NCBI GenBank assembly: GCA_946902875.1
Contig: OX336349.1
Span: 14,841,891-14,905,890, forward strand
Length of the DNA stretch: 64,000 nucleotides
Direction of reading: 5' to 3'
From: Nematopogon swammerdamellus
Taxonomy: Eukaryota > Arthropoda > Insecta > Lepidoptera > Adelidae
Shown: positions 10,446-20,985 of the stretch, in pieces
Position numbering within the stretch: position 1 is the first letter of the stretch
Layout: every line of letters starts with the position of its first letter
Translations under genes and position numbers: made by a program
The notes under the pieces: generated by a model
What the model was told of the DNA's origin: nothing
Database searches by the model: none
What the model saw: the letters and a program-made list of their open reading frames with translations, nothing else

Positions 10446-10728
10446 GCATCCAAATTATACAAAACCTTAAAATTCAAGGAACCATATGAAAAATTGTCTA
10501 CTCTACGTCTAATCTATCTTTATTTGGAATAAGTTGTGTATCATTGTACAGGACTCAATTTCTGAAATAAATACTATCTACTTGAACTTTTATGCAAACA
10601 GGGAAGATAAAGAAGTCCAGCTGATACATTGTTTCCAAACCTGAGTTCTCAAACCCATGGTTAGCGAGCTCACACTCAAAGTAGGGCTGCGAGCGAGGAG
10701 GTGAGCGAGGTCCTGGTGAAAAGGATAC
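10446..10728. other. 5' part of PTEN intron 1
   Basis: Lies downstream of the PTEN exon 1 donor on the minus strand and is therefore intronic. No repeat or second exon recognised. Confidence 0.5.
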
Positions 10729-10834
10729 AGGCCAGGTCGAGGTTGAAGCCGTCCTTCGTGTAGCGCTTGCGACGCTTGCTGACGATGCCCTTGATCGGGT
10801 TCGTCATCTTGAGGTTAGAGATGGTATTGGCCAT
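10729..10834 (-). CDS. Pten: PTEN, first coding exon (partial gene)
   Basis: PTEN is the PI(3,4,5)P3 3-phosphatase that opposes PI3K/insulin signalling at the plasma membrane. The exon encodes 35 residues starting MANTISNLKMTNP and ending DGFNLDLA, which align with the start of fly PTEN (MANT...) and with the human N-terminal PIP2-binding motif: the basic block KGIVSKRRKRY here corresponds to the human I-V-S-basic-RRY region. The start at 10834 has a strong initiation context (GCCGCCATGG). The exon ends one base into the next codon, before GTATCC, the same position and phase as human PTEN intron 1. The phosphatase and C2 exons are not found between 1 and 10728, so the gene presumably continues off the left edge through a long intron. 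Confidence 0.85.
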
Positions 10835-11170
10835 GGCGGCCTCGCTCGAGCTGCGACGGCGGCGGCGACGGCTCAGGCAGACACCCATGCACCGCGCGCG
10901 TCGGCCCGCGCCGGCGCTGCACCGCGCCGTATCATCTCCCGCACATCACTCTTTGTCGGACTGTACTTCACGAAACACTATACACACAGACCCTGTAAGC
11001 CGCACCACTAAGCCGCACCGCCCGAGTTAATGGCGACGAGCAGCGACCATGCAGGGACCGCGGGCGGACCGCGCAGACACTTCGCACAAGGTGGTATGGA
11101 TGAACGGCTGGCGGCTATGCTCTCTCGCTATGGCGGATGGCGTACAGTGTTCCCATCCCATTATAGTGTG
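10835..11170 (-). promoter_or_regulatory. PTEN 5' UTR/upstream region, CpG-rich
   Basis: GC- and CpG-rich block immediately upstream of the PTEN start in otherwise AT-rich DNA. It holds an in-frame upstream ATG at 10888-10886. No TATA box is evident. The role as promoter and 5' UTR is inferred from position and composition. Confidence 0.5.
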
Positions 11171-12399
11171 GGCTCCCCTCGGGCGATGTCAATATTCCCG
11201 CAAACTATCCTTCATACATTTCCAGCACATACCACAAATTCATAACAATTGACAATTTCACAAAATATAAAAAAAAAATTACTATATCACCTAAAAATGT
11301 AATTTCACTATGAAAACTGTGTCATAGTCGTAGTTCGGACTATTATTAATTTAAAGTTTAACTAAAATCCTTTTATCGAATGACATTCGGTTCAACTGGT
11401 ATCACTGTGAGTAAAATGTGGATAGTCCGTCTCTTTCTATAGCGGACCCCGCTTTTAAGAGGGAAAGAGACGGAACAAAACCTTACTTCTGGCGGAACGA
11501 TAGAAGGAGAGAGAAATCTCTTTGTTCGCTGAGTTTCAACAATTTACCGCTAGAGGGCAAGGAGAAACAGTTACCCACCGTGATTAGGCGAACTGAAAAC
11601 CAAATACGTGCTAGGTTCTTGAGGCATTGTTATATTATTGATATACTAAGAAATTATTTCCTTACTTCAATTTATTTATATATAATTTGCGCAATCGTTC
11701 TTAATAAAAATGCAAACGATACGTAACAAAGAAAAGTGAAATATAACGTACCGCCAAGTTACGATTGTTACCTTTTAATAGCGCCAAAATTTTAAAATAG
11801 TTGGTACTATCCAGTTCAATTTAGTTAGAGTGAATAAAATGCCAGAAATATCAAATTATGTACTATCTAATCCATCGTTTAGAAAATAAATGCGTCCTCG
11901 ATCCGTTTATCTGTAGGTAAATTGCCAGGGATTAATAAAATTAGACCTATTTTAGAAAGGTTTACATTGAAAATTGAAACATTATTCTTTCTCGTTATGG
12001 TAGGTCTATTATATTATATACCAGGCTACTAAAAGATATTTAATAAATAGTAATGTTTATTTCACTGCGGCAAAGTAACGGGATATTCTGATCACGCATC
12101 GTGATTCTAATACATGAATCCACGAATCAATCACAAATAAACGCACAATACAATAAGCAAAGATTAGTAATTTTATTATATTTTATCCACTGACATTCAT
12201 TATGGAATGGAGAGCACTTTAGCAGCTGTGATAAAGCGATAATAAATAAGTCTGCAGTGCAATAGCGAGTCACTATTTTAATTGATTCAGCTTACTTCAG
12301 GAAAAAATGGGCCATTTTCCCCAGATAGATACCGATATCGTTATCATCAGAGAATACATTCGTTCGTATCTCCAGCGATTTTATTGGCTGGTAAAGTTG
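11171..12399. other. No recognisable feature
   Basis: Mostly AT-rich. An inverted pair CCGTCTCTTTC/GAAAGAGACGG at 11428-11474 is the only structure noted. No credible exon. Confidence 0.4.
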
Positions 12400-12725
12400 G
12401 TTTAAGGATGAGTGTTGCGTGTTGTCTGTCCCTCCGTCCGCGCCTCTCCTTTCTCACCCGCTGCCGCCGCGCCGCTAACACCATTCACCTCCTCCCCTCC
12501 GCGCCCGCCCGCCCTCCTCCGCAGCCGCGCGGTAAGCGCCGCGCCCTCCGCGCCACGCGCCGCCCCCTCCGCGCCCTGCGCCGCGCCCACCGCGCCGCCA
12601 CCACCACCACCGGTGGTCGCGTCGCGCGCGAGTCGCGCGCGCGGTGCGGCGCGACGCGACGCGCCTCCTCCGCGCGCCGCGGCAACAGACAGCCTGTTGC
12701 CATGCCACGCGCTATACATACACAC
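12400..12725. other. CpG-rich island
   Basis: About 300 bp of extreme GC and CpG content dominated by CGCGCC/GCCGCC tracts, in AT-rich surroundings. It could be a 5' exon or promoter, for example an alternative upstream promoter of PTEN about 1.6 kb away, but no convincing reading frame conservation is visible in any of the open frames. A GT donor-like site (GCGCGGTAAGCG) occurs on the plus strand near 12530. Confidence 0.45.
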
Positions 12726-13318
12726 CTGCGTATGAATGTTTGATATGGTGTGCAGATATCTACATTATTCACTCGCTGGCGTTGCTAACTAGCTAGGTCA
12801 TTAGATGACTATTTTACATATACGTATACATACATGCTAGATATCTTGGAGTGTACTTGACTATATCTTACTATATGAACTAGAGTGCAACTTGACTTTT
12901 TATGTATGACGGATGCGATGATGGGTTATTTATTATTATAATACATGTAAATTAGTTATATATAATAATAATAAATAAGAAAATAAAATAGTTATATTTT
13001 ATGGCTTTATAATTTTGTTAATAAATTTATAGTTTAAATTTAAGCATTAAAAGCACTGCTTTTAAAGCAGTAGTTTATTTTATTTAGTTAGTTAGTTTAG
13101 TTAGTTAGTTTAGTTAGTTAGTTAGTTAGTTTAGTTAGTTTTATTTTATTTAGTTAGTAAGATGTTAGTTTAGCTATTGAGTATTTTCGAGTAAATCACA
13201 TGAACGGAAATCGAAGTGTCACATTTTCTCCAGCTGCGTTTACTTCAGACCATACTGCTCAGCACATTATGATACCTAATGATGTGATGCACTAGTTAGT
13301 CTAATAATATCTTACAAC
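12726..13318. repeat. AT-rich spacer with a (TAGTT)n-like tract
   Basis: Contains TTAGTTAGTTAGTT arrays at about 13083-13165. Otherwise featureless. Confidence 0.5.
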
Positions 13319-13845
13319 GTGTTATGCCCTATATTTTTCAGATTAGTTTACGTGGGGAGTGCACAAACATACGGTGCTCCTAAGCACCGCACAAACTATG
13401 GACAAAACTCAGTGATATCACGGCTTGTCAACACGTATAATGGGCATTTTAGCAACCTAGATCTCTTTACTACATCAAAAAGTACATTTAAGAAGTATGT
13501 TGGAAAACAACTCCTACAAAATAGAAATTAATTGGTTTTTCTGACACACACTATACATTATAATTATATCTACCTTATACCTACACCCTCACACACACGC
13601 ACACACCCTTACATACACGCACACACCCTCTCACACACGCACACACACACAATGTGAAATGTACACTTTAAATATTAAAAATTTAAAAACATGTCTAAAA
13701 AATAAAAAATATATACACATACATACAAAAACATCTAAAAAATATATACCTATACATATTATTAAGAAATTATGTCAACTTTAGGGTAATCTGTTATTGG
13801 CCTGTGTTCTAAAAAAAATATTATTATAAAAGTGTATTGTATATA
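13319..13845 (+). mobile_element. LINE C-terminal and 3' UTR fragment
   Basis: The stretch to 13531 encodes a CR1/Jockey-like C-terminal tail (APKHRTNYGQNS ... FKKYVGKQLL). A 3' UTR with CA-repeats follows and ends, beyond the MITE at 13846-14500, in GATAACCTGAAGAAAAT and an (AAAAT)n tail at 14524-14545. Confidence 0.55.
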
Positions 13846-14500
13846 CAGGATGGCCCAGTTATAGTAGTCCAAATCTCTTTCTCTCTAAATCTTATTTTTT
13901 TCACGTTAGTTCAACTAAAATTTAACATTATTCACAAACCTGTCTCTAACAGCGCTAATCTACACATAAAAAAACTGCTTAGAAATGTTTTTAAAAAAAT
14001 ATATTTTAAAAATTAAGGTAATCGTCACTTTTTATTGTAGTGACTTTGTACAAATGATGTAAATTTTTAATATGTTACTTTTGGTCTGGAGAATTGTGAT
14101 ATGTATAGGTAGTTTTTAAGGGCACGGGCAAATCTCCGGTAGTACTTTTTTTGTTCACAGTTATTTTTCAAAAATTTATCAGTTTTAATGTAAACTGAAC
14201 AAAAATTCACTGAAAGGGCTATAGCAACAGTACAGTCTAGGAGTAAACCTAAAAACTATTTATTACGTACTAGCTACATGTCTCCTCTACTTCCATACCA
14301 AATTCTATTCGATTTTGTGGAATAGATATCCAACTAGAGCGCTTTATGTGACTAAAATAGAGAAATTTCAAAAAAACTTAAAAAAAATCATAACTTCTAA
14401 ACCATTGATTTTCGCGGAACTAAATGTTTTTTTTAAATGAGACAACATGATGCCATTCATCTAAAAAAAAAATTTGGGCCACTATAACTGGGCCACCCTG
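13846..14500. mobile_element. mariner/Tc1-like MITE, 655 bp
   Basis: The ends are CAGGATGGCCCAGTTATAGT and the complement of ACTATAACTGGGCCACCCTG, flanked by TA (TATA on both sides). It sits inside the LINE 3' UTR described in the preceding entry. No transposase frame. Confidence 0.75.
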
Positions 14501-14629
14501 TATATAGGCTGTTGATAACCTGAAGAAAATAAAATAAAATAAAATACAAAATAGACTTCGACTTGATTGCTATTAATTATCATTTATCATGTAAAGCAAA
14601 GATGTAAAGTGTATGCCAGAGTAATTATT

Positions 14630-15510
14630 AGCCAGTCAGTCAGTGTCATCGAGGTGTCATGTCAGTCTTTCCTTTGGTCGTGCGTGCCGGCTACATTGAA
14701 CTGGACAAAAAAAACACGTATAATTTTTATACCCGTTTTCTTCGACCGACCTTCGTTCAGTGCTCTATCAATCCGAACGGGCTAATCCATATCCCGACCA
14801 GCTGAATATGTACATAGTAAGATGCATAGTAAGATAAAAATAGAATAGAATAAAATACAGTAGAGTAGAGTAGAGTAGAGTAGAGTAGAGTAGAGTAGAG
14901 TAGAGTAGAGTAGAGTAGAGTAGAGTAGAGTAGAGTAGAGTAGAGTAGAGTAGAGTAGAGGAGAGGAGAGGAGAGTAGAGTAGAGTAGAGTAGAGTAGAG
15001 GAGAGGAGAGGAGAGGAGAGGAGAGGAGAGGAGAGGAGAGGAGAGGAGAGGAGAGGAGAGGAGAGGAGAGGAGAGGAGAGGAGAGGAGAGGAGAGGAGAG
15101 GAGAGGAGAGGAGAGGAGAGGAGAGGAGAGGAGAGGAGAGGAGCGGAGAGGAGAGGAGAGGAGGGGAGGGGAGGGGAGGGGAGGGGAGAGGAGGGGAGGG
15201 GAGGGGAGGGGAGGGGAGGGGAGGGGAGGGGAGGGGAGGAGAGGGGAGGGGAGGGGAGGGGAGGGGAGGGGAGGGAAGGGGAGGGTAGGGGAGGGTAGGG
15301 TAGGGTAGGGTAGGGTAGGGTAGGGTAGGATAGAGTAGAGTAGAGTAGAGTACAGAAGATAACAATAGATAACATACAGAAGAGCAATAGAAATTAACAA
15401 TACTGGGGAAAGGGATGAAACTACAGTTTCAAGTGGAATCCGAACAACGGCCAACTTCAACGGTCGTACGGCCACCCATCCAAAGCCTGACCGCACCCCC
15501 GCACCCTAGT
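14630..15510 (-). mobile_element. SINE-A copy split by a pentanucleotide array
   Basis: The body half is at 14640-14800 (GTGTCATGTCAGTCTTTCC...) and the promoter-proximal half at 15400-15505 (CAAGTGGAATCCGAAC, then CGGTCGTACGGCCACCCATCC). The microsatellite at 14858-15346 has expanded between them, at the purine-rich GTAAGG...AAGGGAAGGGA stretch of the SINE. Confidence 0.7.
14858..15346. repeat. Mosaic pentanucleotide array
   Basis: Uninterrupted 5-mers: (GTAGA)n at the left, then (GGAGA)n, (GGGGA)n, (GGGTA)n, and back to (GTAGA)n at the right. Long open frames through it are repeat artefacts. Confidence 0.95.
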
Positions 15511-15779
15511 AGAAAATAATATAATTAGATGAAAGCCAAGCAGCGGTTACGGGACCCTCGGCACGTGAACATGTTTCACTTGACCACTTTTTTTCTATAA
15601 GTTTATGTAAGTATCTACTCAAAAAAAAATTCAAGGTTGTGACATCGACACTTGTCGACAGTAAACAAACCATAATTTTTTACAGTAAATAAACCATTCA
15701 TAGCTACGTATTATTTGTAAATAACAATTTAAACAATTTTGCAAATGAAACTCCATTTGGATGTAATAAAATTTTTATT
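15511..15779. other. No recognisable feature
   Basis: AT-rich spacer with no assigned content. Confidence 0.4.
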
Positions 15780-16425
15780 TTTTTTTTTATTGACAGCGCG
15801 ACATATGGCGCCGAGCCACCCATAAGGTGTCTAACGACGCCCATGGACATTCGGTCGTATGCGGGGGTTGCGAATGCCATGCCGGCCTGACAGGTGCCCT
15901 TTCACGCCCCTCTTGAAGGACCCGAGACTGTACTTGGGGGGAAATATATGGGCAGGGAGAGCGTTCCAGAGTTTACCGGTTCTGTAGAGGAAAGATCTGC
16001 AGAATCGATTGGTACGCATCCGCGGTAAGTCCAGCGTGTAGGGATGCAATCCCTGCCCAGTGCGCGTGGTGCGAAGGTGGAAAGGGGACGGCGGGATCGC
16101 ATTAAACAGCTCCTCCGAGCACTCCCCATGGAATAAGCGATAGAAAACACTTAGAGAGCCGACATCCCTACGGTGTTGCAGTGGTTCTAGTCTAGATCGC
16201 AGGACACTTCGGGGTCACCCACTAGTCGCACGGCTCGACGCTGGATTGAGTCCAGAGGCGCAAGCTGGTATTTGGCAGAGCCATCCCACAGGTGCGAGCA
16301 GTACTCCAAACAGGACCTGATCTGCGATTTATACAGAAGCAGCTTTTGGTCCGGCGTGAAGTACCGTCGCACCTTATTGAGTACGCCCAGCTTTTTAGAA
16401 GCCAGCTTGGCCTTCCCCTCGATAT
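15780..16425 (-). mobile_element. Jockey-like LINE 3' end with RT C-terminal remnants
   Basis: Two minus-strand frames preserve the conserved C terminus of ORF2: KSQIRSCLEYCSHLWDGSAK and LDSIQRRAVRLVGDP (about 16187-16372), then LPRMRTNRFCRSFLYRTGK and LWNALPAHIFPP (about 15880-16040). The 3' end is an A-run at 15780. A frameshift separates the blocks. Shorter relatives are at 27295-27350, 31510-31805, 40160-40320 and flanking the LINE in NOM1 intron 8. Confidence 0.8.
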
Positions 16426-17079
16426 TATTCTATAATATTCTAATTAATAAAATTAAACCAATCTTGTTCCAATGGCATTCACATCCTTAAAACCTAATGT
16501 TCATTACATCCTTTTTATTTGTTACCACTGCGGTCCTAACGTAGCGTCTTGCGGAAGACGGCACCACCCGGAAAATGTTAGTCACATCAAATATTATGAA
16601 TTCTTTGATGTTTCTATGAGTCACTTTTTGCTCTACATATTTTCAGCTATCGACATAAAAACCCTTTGGGATCGACCGACCTGTCGATCCCAAACGACCG
16701 TTTGAGCACCACTGATTTACGTTATGCGTCCGTGATTGGGTCATCCATCATCAAATCATCAGACTCTACTCTACAGACAGACAGACAGACACAAGAGGAT
16801 CCTATAAGGATTAATAATTTTTTTCGTGGTACGGAACCCTAAAAAGCGAAAGAGAAGTATCTGTGTCCCCTCCCCTTACCTTATCTCCGACATTTGTGGG
16901 AGTTATAAAGGTATAAAGAATCCTGTTAGAGTTTAACTTATAAGATTAATTTATAGAGAGTCAGATTTAATACTTTCTGAGATGTATAGTGAATTTACGG
17001 AACCCTCAGCGTTAATGCTTAGCTGAAGTAGGCTGGCTAGATCTCGGGCTAGATCGCCAAGCTAGGTTTTCTTTCTACA
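16426..17079. repeat. Spacer with a short dispersed-repeat end
   Basis: At 16765-16845 a GACAGACAGACAGACA tract is followed by GTGGTACGGAACCCTAAAAA, a dispersed repeat end also seen at 37490-37565. A short palindrome (GGGATCGACC/GTCGATCCC) lies at 16668-16690. No gene. Confidence 0.5.
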
Positions 17080-17250
17080 ACCGTGATGTCACGTGACACG
17101 TTGTTGCTGTGGGAACTAGTGCAATGTCAGAGCTGCCCTTTAGTCGTGCCGAGCCGAAGGAATCATTCAGTGCGTTGGTATCAATCCGGATTGGTTAAAC
17201 CTACCTATGGCCATACCACATAGAACGGAAGGGACTTACCGACAGGGAGC
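17080..17250 (-). mobile_element. SINE-A fragment, degenerate
   Basis: CCGTGATGTCA, CAATGTCAGAGCTGCCCTTTAG, CATTCAGTGCGTTGGTATCAA and GGAAGGGACTTACC follow the order of the SINE-A body with heavy divergence. Confidence 0.6.
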
Positions 17251-17294
17251 AACCCGTATTCAAGAATACACTTTCATCAAACTCGGAAAAAGAA

Positions 17295-17378
17295 GAAAGT
17301 GGTGCACGTCAACGGGGATCGAACCCACGACCTAGTACTAAGCAAGGGGCCGTTATCCCTTGGCCACGCACCGCTTCA
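17295..17378 (-). mobile_element. tRNA-derived SINE head
   Basis: Minus strand: GGTGCGTGGCCAAGGGATAA (A box) ... GTGGGTTCGATCCCCG (B box), with about 30 nt between. Acceptor-arm pairing is imperfect, so it is a retroposed tRNA relative and not a tRNA gene. Confidence 0.55.
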
Positions 17379-17653
17379 AACACCAAGTTCCTGATGGAGC
17401 TAGATGCCATGCCAGTAGGTAGGTACTTTCCTTGCGTTCTTGCCCGGGCCCAAGGAACTTTGAACCAGACCAGTCTTACCCGGCGTGGGGTGCGCGGGCG
17501 GTGTGGCCCGATCGATCGTTGTTCTGTGGCCGGACCACTATATCTCATGCGTCGACCCTTATTTATTACGATAATGGTGCTGATGTTGCGACTGGTGTTG
17601 ATGTTGCGACTGCGACGGACAAAATTGGTATTACGTTATGCGACCGGTCCCGC

Positions 17654-19568
17654 CACGAGTCAGTAAGCCTGGATACGAAATACGGCATCGTTTGTATGAG
17701 AACCGAGGTAGCCGCCAAAGGGGTGTGAAGTCTGAGGCGGGAGCGGCGCATGGAACGCCGTGATTGGCCGAGCGAGTAGGTAGCCAAGTGACGCCAGTCT
17801 TCCATACGTTTGAACGGGATTCATACAATAAGTCGCTCATTGTGTCGATTCGCGATGAAAAGATGAAACGGATTTAACAATATTTAACCCTTCTTTACAT
17901 CAAGGGAATAATATAACTTTCTCTTAAATGAACAAAGGCAACGCCCCTTTCACAATTTTGCGAATTTGAAGATTTTCGCATAAACACGATAATAGTTCTA
18001 AGTTCTGAGATACCTCGGATACTTTATTATAAATGTACATAAAATTTCCAAAACAATGATATGTAAGACCTCGTACATTGGTATTATCTTATTGGAGTAT
18101 TTGTTATTGGAATTTTCCAAAATAAAAAAAATAATGTTAGAAAGTCGAAAAGTTTTGTAACCAAAAAAAAAATTATTATATTATTAACAACTATTTGCTA
18201 ATTACTTAGCCAACGATATGACAAATTATATTGCAATATGACTTCGCGAAAAATTCGCGAAAATCTACCCTGCCATAAAAAATTTATGAGTACCCACCTC
18301 GATATTTAATTTTTTTACGGTAAAATGAGGTTTTCCAGGCTTTGCCTTTTTTAACAAACTAACCAGCCATACCCACCTGGATATTTAATTTTTTTACGGT
18401 AAAATGAGGTTTTCCAGGTATGACCAAAACAAATTATCACGTGATAGATGGGTAGATCTCATCGAGACGTTCAGTTTGAGTACCAACACGATGGGTCTAA
18501 GTTCAGTGGTTCTCGAGATATGACCAAAACAAATTAACACGTGACAGATGGGTAGATCTCACCGAGACGTTCAGTTTGAGTACCAACACGATGGGTCTAA
18601 GTCCAGTGGTTCTGTAGATATGACCAAAACTAATGATCACGTGACAGATGATAATTCCGACCCCTCACTCGCATGATCGCATCGCATTTCGCATTTAGAT
18701 GCTAGCTAGCTAGCTAGCAGCGGAGCGCAGGCGCTATATAGCATTTAGCATTTAGCAGTACCACAGATAAATAGCACATACTTCATTGCTTTGTGCGTTC
18801 CAAAACAAACGAACCAACAAAGTTTTACGAACGAAACAGCAATGCTAACTAAAATTAAATGTGATTATTGCTTAGCATTTAGCATTAATTTTTATTCATC
18901 AGGGCGCTTAGCAGTGCTAAATGCTAACGGGGTATTCATTATGAATTAATTTTGTTAATGCTAAGCATAACAAGACTAATTCCCGGTAGACGCATGACCT
19001 AAAGAAATTAATTCCTTTAGAGTCGCTCAAAAGTAAAAACCGGTAGGTACTGGTTGAATGAAAAAAGCGCGATAAACGAATATTGAACGAGGAAACCTGC
19101 TGAGGTTGACTAGAAGAAATGTCCTTTGGCAATAAGGCAGAATGCATGAAATATCTGTATACATTTAACATACATATTTATCAATAAACAAAAAAAATTA
19201 CAAGAGCTAACTGCATCCAACACGATAGTCGACCTATGGTGGGTAAGCAGAAAAGAGCTCTCCATACATATTTACGCCGATGTTAGTTACTGAAATTCAA
19301 GCGAAAAATGCTATCAAATTGAATGAAAGTACTTACTCGTGAAAGGTGACTCCATCTGTGTTCAAGTTTGAATTTTTCGACGACTTTTTGCACCAAAGCA
19401 CTGCACAATCAGGCATTTTGTGACAGACGCGCACGTTCGCTCCGCCTGAGCGGCGGACGGAGACTAAGATCGGTCGCCGGCGCTAGACTGACGCGCTGGC
19501 GCGTGTGCGCCGACGCGCGGCTACCCCTGTCCTCCTATGTATAGCGTATCCAGGCTTACTGACTCGTG
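17654..19568. mobile_element. CACGAG-terminus DNA transposon, long non-autonomous copy
   Basis: The termini are perfect inverted repeats beginning CACGAGTCAGTAAGCCTGG and ending CCAGGCTTACTGACTCGTG. The flanks are the exact 8 bp duplication GGTCCCGC (17646-17653 and 19569-19576). It shares its first about 245 bp and last about 350 bp with the 590 bp copy at 60831-61420; the middle is unique to this copy and includes 100 bp tandem repeats. No transposase frame is visible. An 8 bp duplication is compatible with hAT or P superfamilies. Confidence 0.85.
18419..18652. repeat. 100 bp tandem repeat, about 2.3 units
   Basis: Units start at 18419, 18519 and 18619 with TATGACCAAAAC and contain CACGTGA, GGGTAGATCTCA and CAACACGATGGGTCTAAG. 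The period is exactly 100 bp. An adjacent shorter duplication (CCTGGATATTTAATTTTT...GAGGTTTTCCAGG) lies at 18290-18420. Confidence 0.85.
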
Positions 19569-19909
19569 GGTCCCGCGGACCGACATCAAATGTTGGTTGT
19601 TGGTTCAGGTAAGGTGCCAAATTTTGAAAGAAACTTGTAAAATGTTACTACGAATGGTAAAAGTATATATTAAAATCAATAATAAATAACGTATGTTACT
19701 TTTAACATGCCAAATATAGGAACATAAAGCAATGATAATTAATACAAGCGATTGAACAAATTATTTATTGTGTTACGGATTGCTTAGGAAAGGCGTTTCT
19801 GCCTGCACGGCGCGCGGCGGCGGTCTGTCGGGCGGTGTATGTATACATACTGATATATACACATAAAGATATGATGGATAGCGGCCGCTTTCGTGCTATC
19901 TCACTCTTA
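19569..19909. other. No recognisable feature
   Basis: AT-rich apart from a short GC-rich patch near 19805-19835. Nothing identified. Confidence 0.4.
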
Positions 19910-20065
19910 ATGTGTGCTTGAATAGCCTAGTAGTTAAGTAATCTGTGCTAGCAGGCAGAAGAGCCGCCCTCAATAATCAATGCAGGAGGTTGTGGGTTCT
20001 AATCCTGATTGTGGAATCCTACAAAGTTATGTATTTCTGATATTAAAAATATTTTGTCTCGAAAA
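19910..20065 (+). mobile_element. tRNA-derived SINE
   Basis: A-box-like ATAGCCTAGTAGTTAAG at 19922 and B-box-like GTGGGTTCTAATCCTG about 60 nt downstream, followed by an A/T-rich 3' part. The spacing is wider than in a tRNA. Confidence 0.5.
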
Positions 20066-20144
20066 AAACATTTCTGTTACAAAAGCTATTTAGCTTCACA
20101 TACAGAATAACCTCTTGATGGCAGTTAAAAATATTGCGTGGGCA

Positions 20145-20527
20145 TTTGCAAGAGAGAGGGAGAGGGAGAGGGAGAGGGAGAGGGAGAGGGAGAGGGAGAG
20201 GGAGAGGGAGAGGGAGAGGGAGAGGGAGAGGGAGAGGGAGAGGGAGAGGGAGAGGGAGAGGGAGAGGGAGAGGGGGAGGGAGAGGGGAGGGGGAGGGGGA
20301 GGGGGAGGGAGAGGGAGAGGGAGAGGGAGAGGGACAGGGAGAGGGAGAGGGAGAGGGAGAGGGAGAGGGAGAGGGAGAGGGAGAGGGAGAGGGAGAGGGA
20401 GAGGGAGAGGGAGAGGGAGAGGGAGAGGGAGAGGGAGAGGGAGAGGGAGAGGGAGAGGGAGAGGGAGAGGGAGAGGGAGAGGGAGAGGGAGAGGGAGAGG
20501 GAGAGGGAGAGGGAGAGGGAGAGGGAG
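20145..20527. repeat. (GGGAGA)n hexanucleotide array
   Basis: About 380 bp of nearly uninterrupted AGAGGG units with a short (GGGGGA)-variant patch at 20272-20310. Long open frames encoding RG/EG/ER repeats here are artefacts. Confidence 0.95.
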
Positions 20528-20822
20528 GTTTTCTTTATTATTCCTATTTTATATTCTATAATATATATGATATAAATTCAAGACCAAGTTAAAATTATAT
20601 ATATTTAAGAAATACTATTAAAATACAAAATTTACTAAAAAAATAATTCAAATAAATAATTCAAACACTATAAATGAACATACGTTACTTATTTTAGCCA
20701 CTATAAATATACCTATACGATGTCACCACCAAAGACACAGAAAAGATCGTCGCTCGTTAGCCGTGAATGGTGCTATGATGCTGCTCAGGAGGAGCATCAC
20801 GGATGACAGCTCGCGGGCTGCG
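20528..20822. other. No recognisable feature
   Basis: AT-rich, nothing identified. Confidence 0.4.
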
Positions 20823-20827
20823 GTCGG

Positions 20828-20985
20828 TCGCAAGTTTGACAGTTGTGCGACTGCAAATGCGATCGCAATACAACCGTAAAATGTATGACACATCTGCGGA
20901 CTGATACCGCAATACCCGTTGCACGGACTGGTTGCATTCCAAAATCGCATAAAACAGTCGCCGAACTGTCAGATTTGGAGCTACG
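20828..20985. mobile_element. Short inverted-repeat element (MITE), tentative
   Basis: AGTTTGACAGTTGTGCGACTG at the left pairs imperfectly with CAGTCGCCGAACTGTCAGATT at the right. No target duplication was defined. Confidence 0.4.

Noticed and set aside
11418..11726. 102-residue plus-strand frame
   Set aside because: No recognisable domain; low-complexity C-terminal end and no splice or expression evidence.
12282..12772. Several alanine/arginine-rich frames on both strands
   Set aside because: High GC removes stop codons in all frames; no conserved domain or splice-consistent structure.
13560..13655. CA-rich repeats that could look like a CRISPR-style array
   Set aside because: Simple dinucleotide-type repeats in a eukaryotic LINE 3' UTR, without uniform spacers.
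14757..15496. Long minus-strand frames (about 200-240 residues) of leucine/proline/serine repeats
   Set aside because: They are three frames of one pentanucleotide microsatellite with no non-repeat coding signal.
17295..17378. Possible tRNA gene
   Set aside because: Acceptor stem pairs poorly and the sequence is embedded in retroposed DNA; treated as a SINE head.
20115..20592. Three overlapping frames encoding RG, EG or ER repeats
   Set aside because: All are translations of the (GGGAGA)n array.
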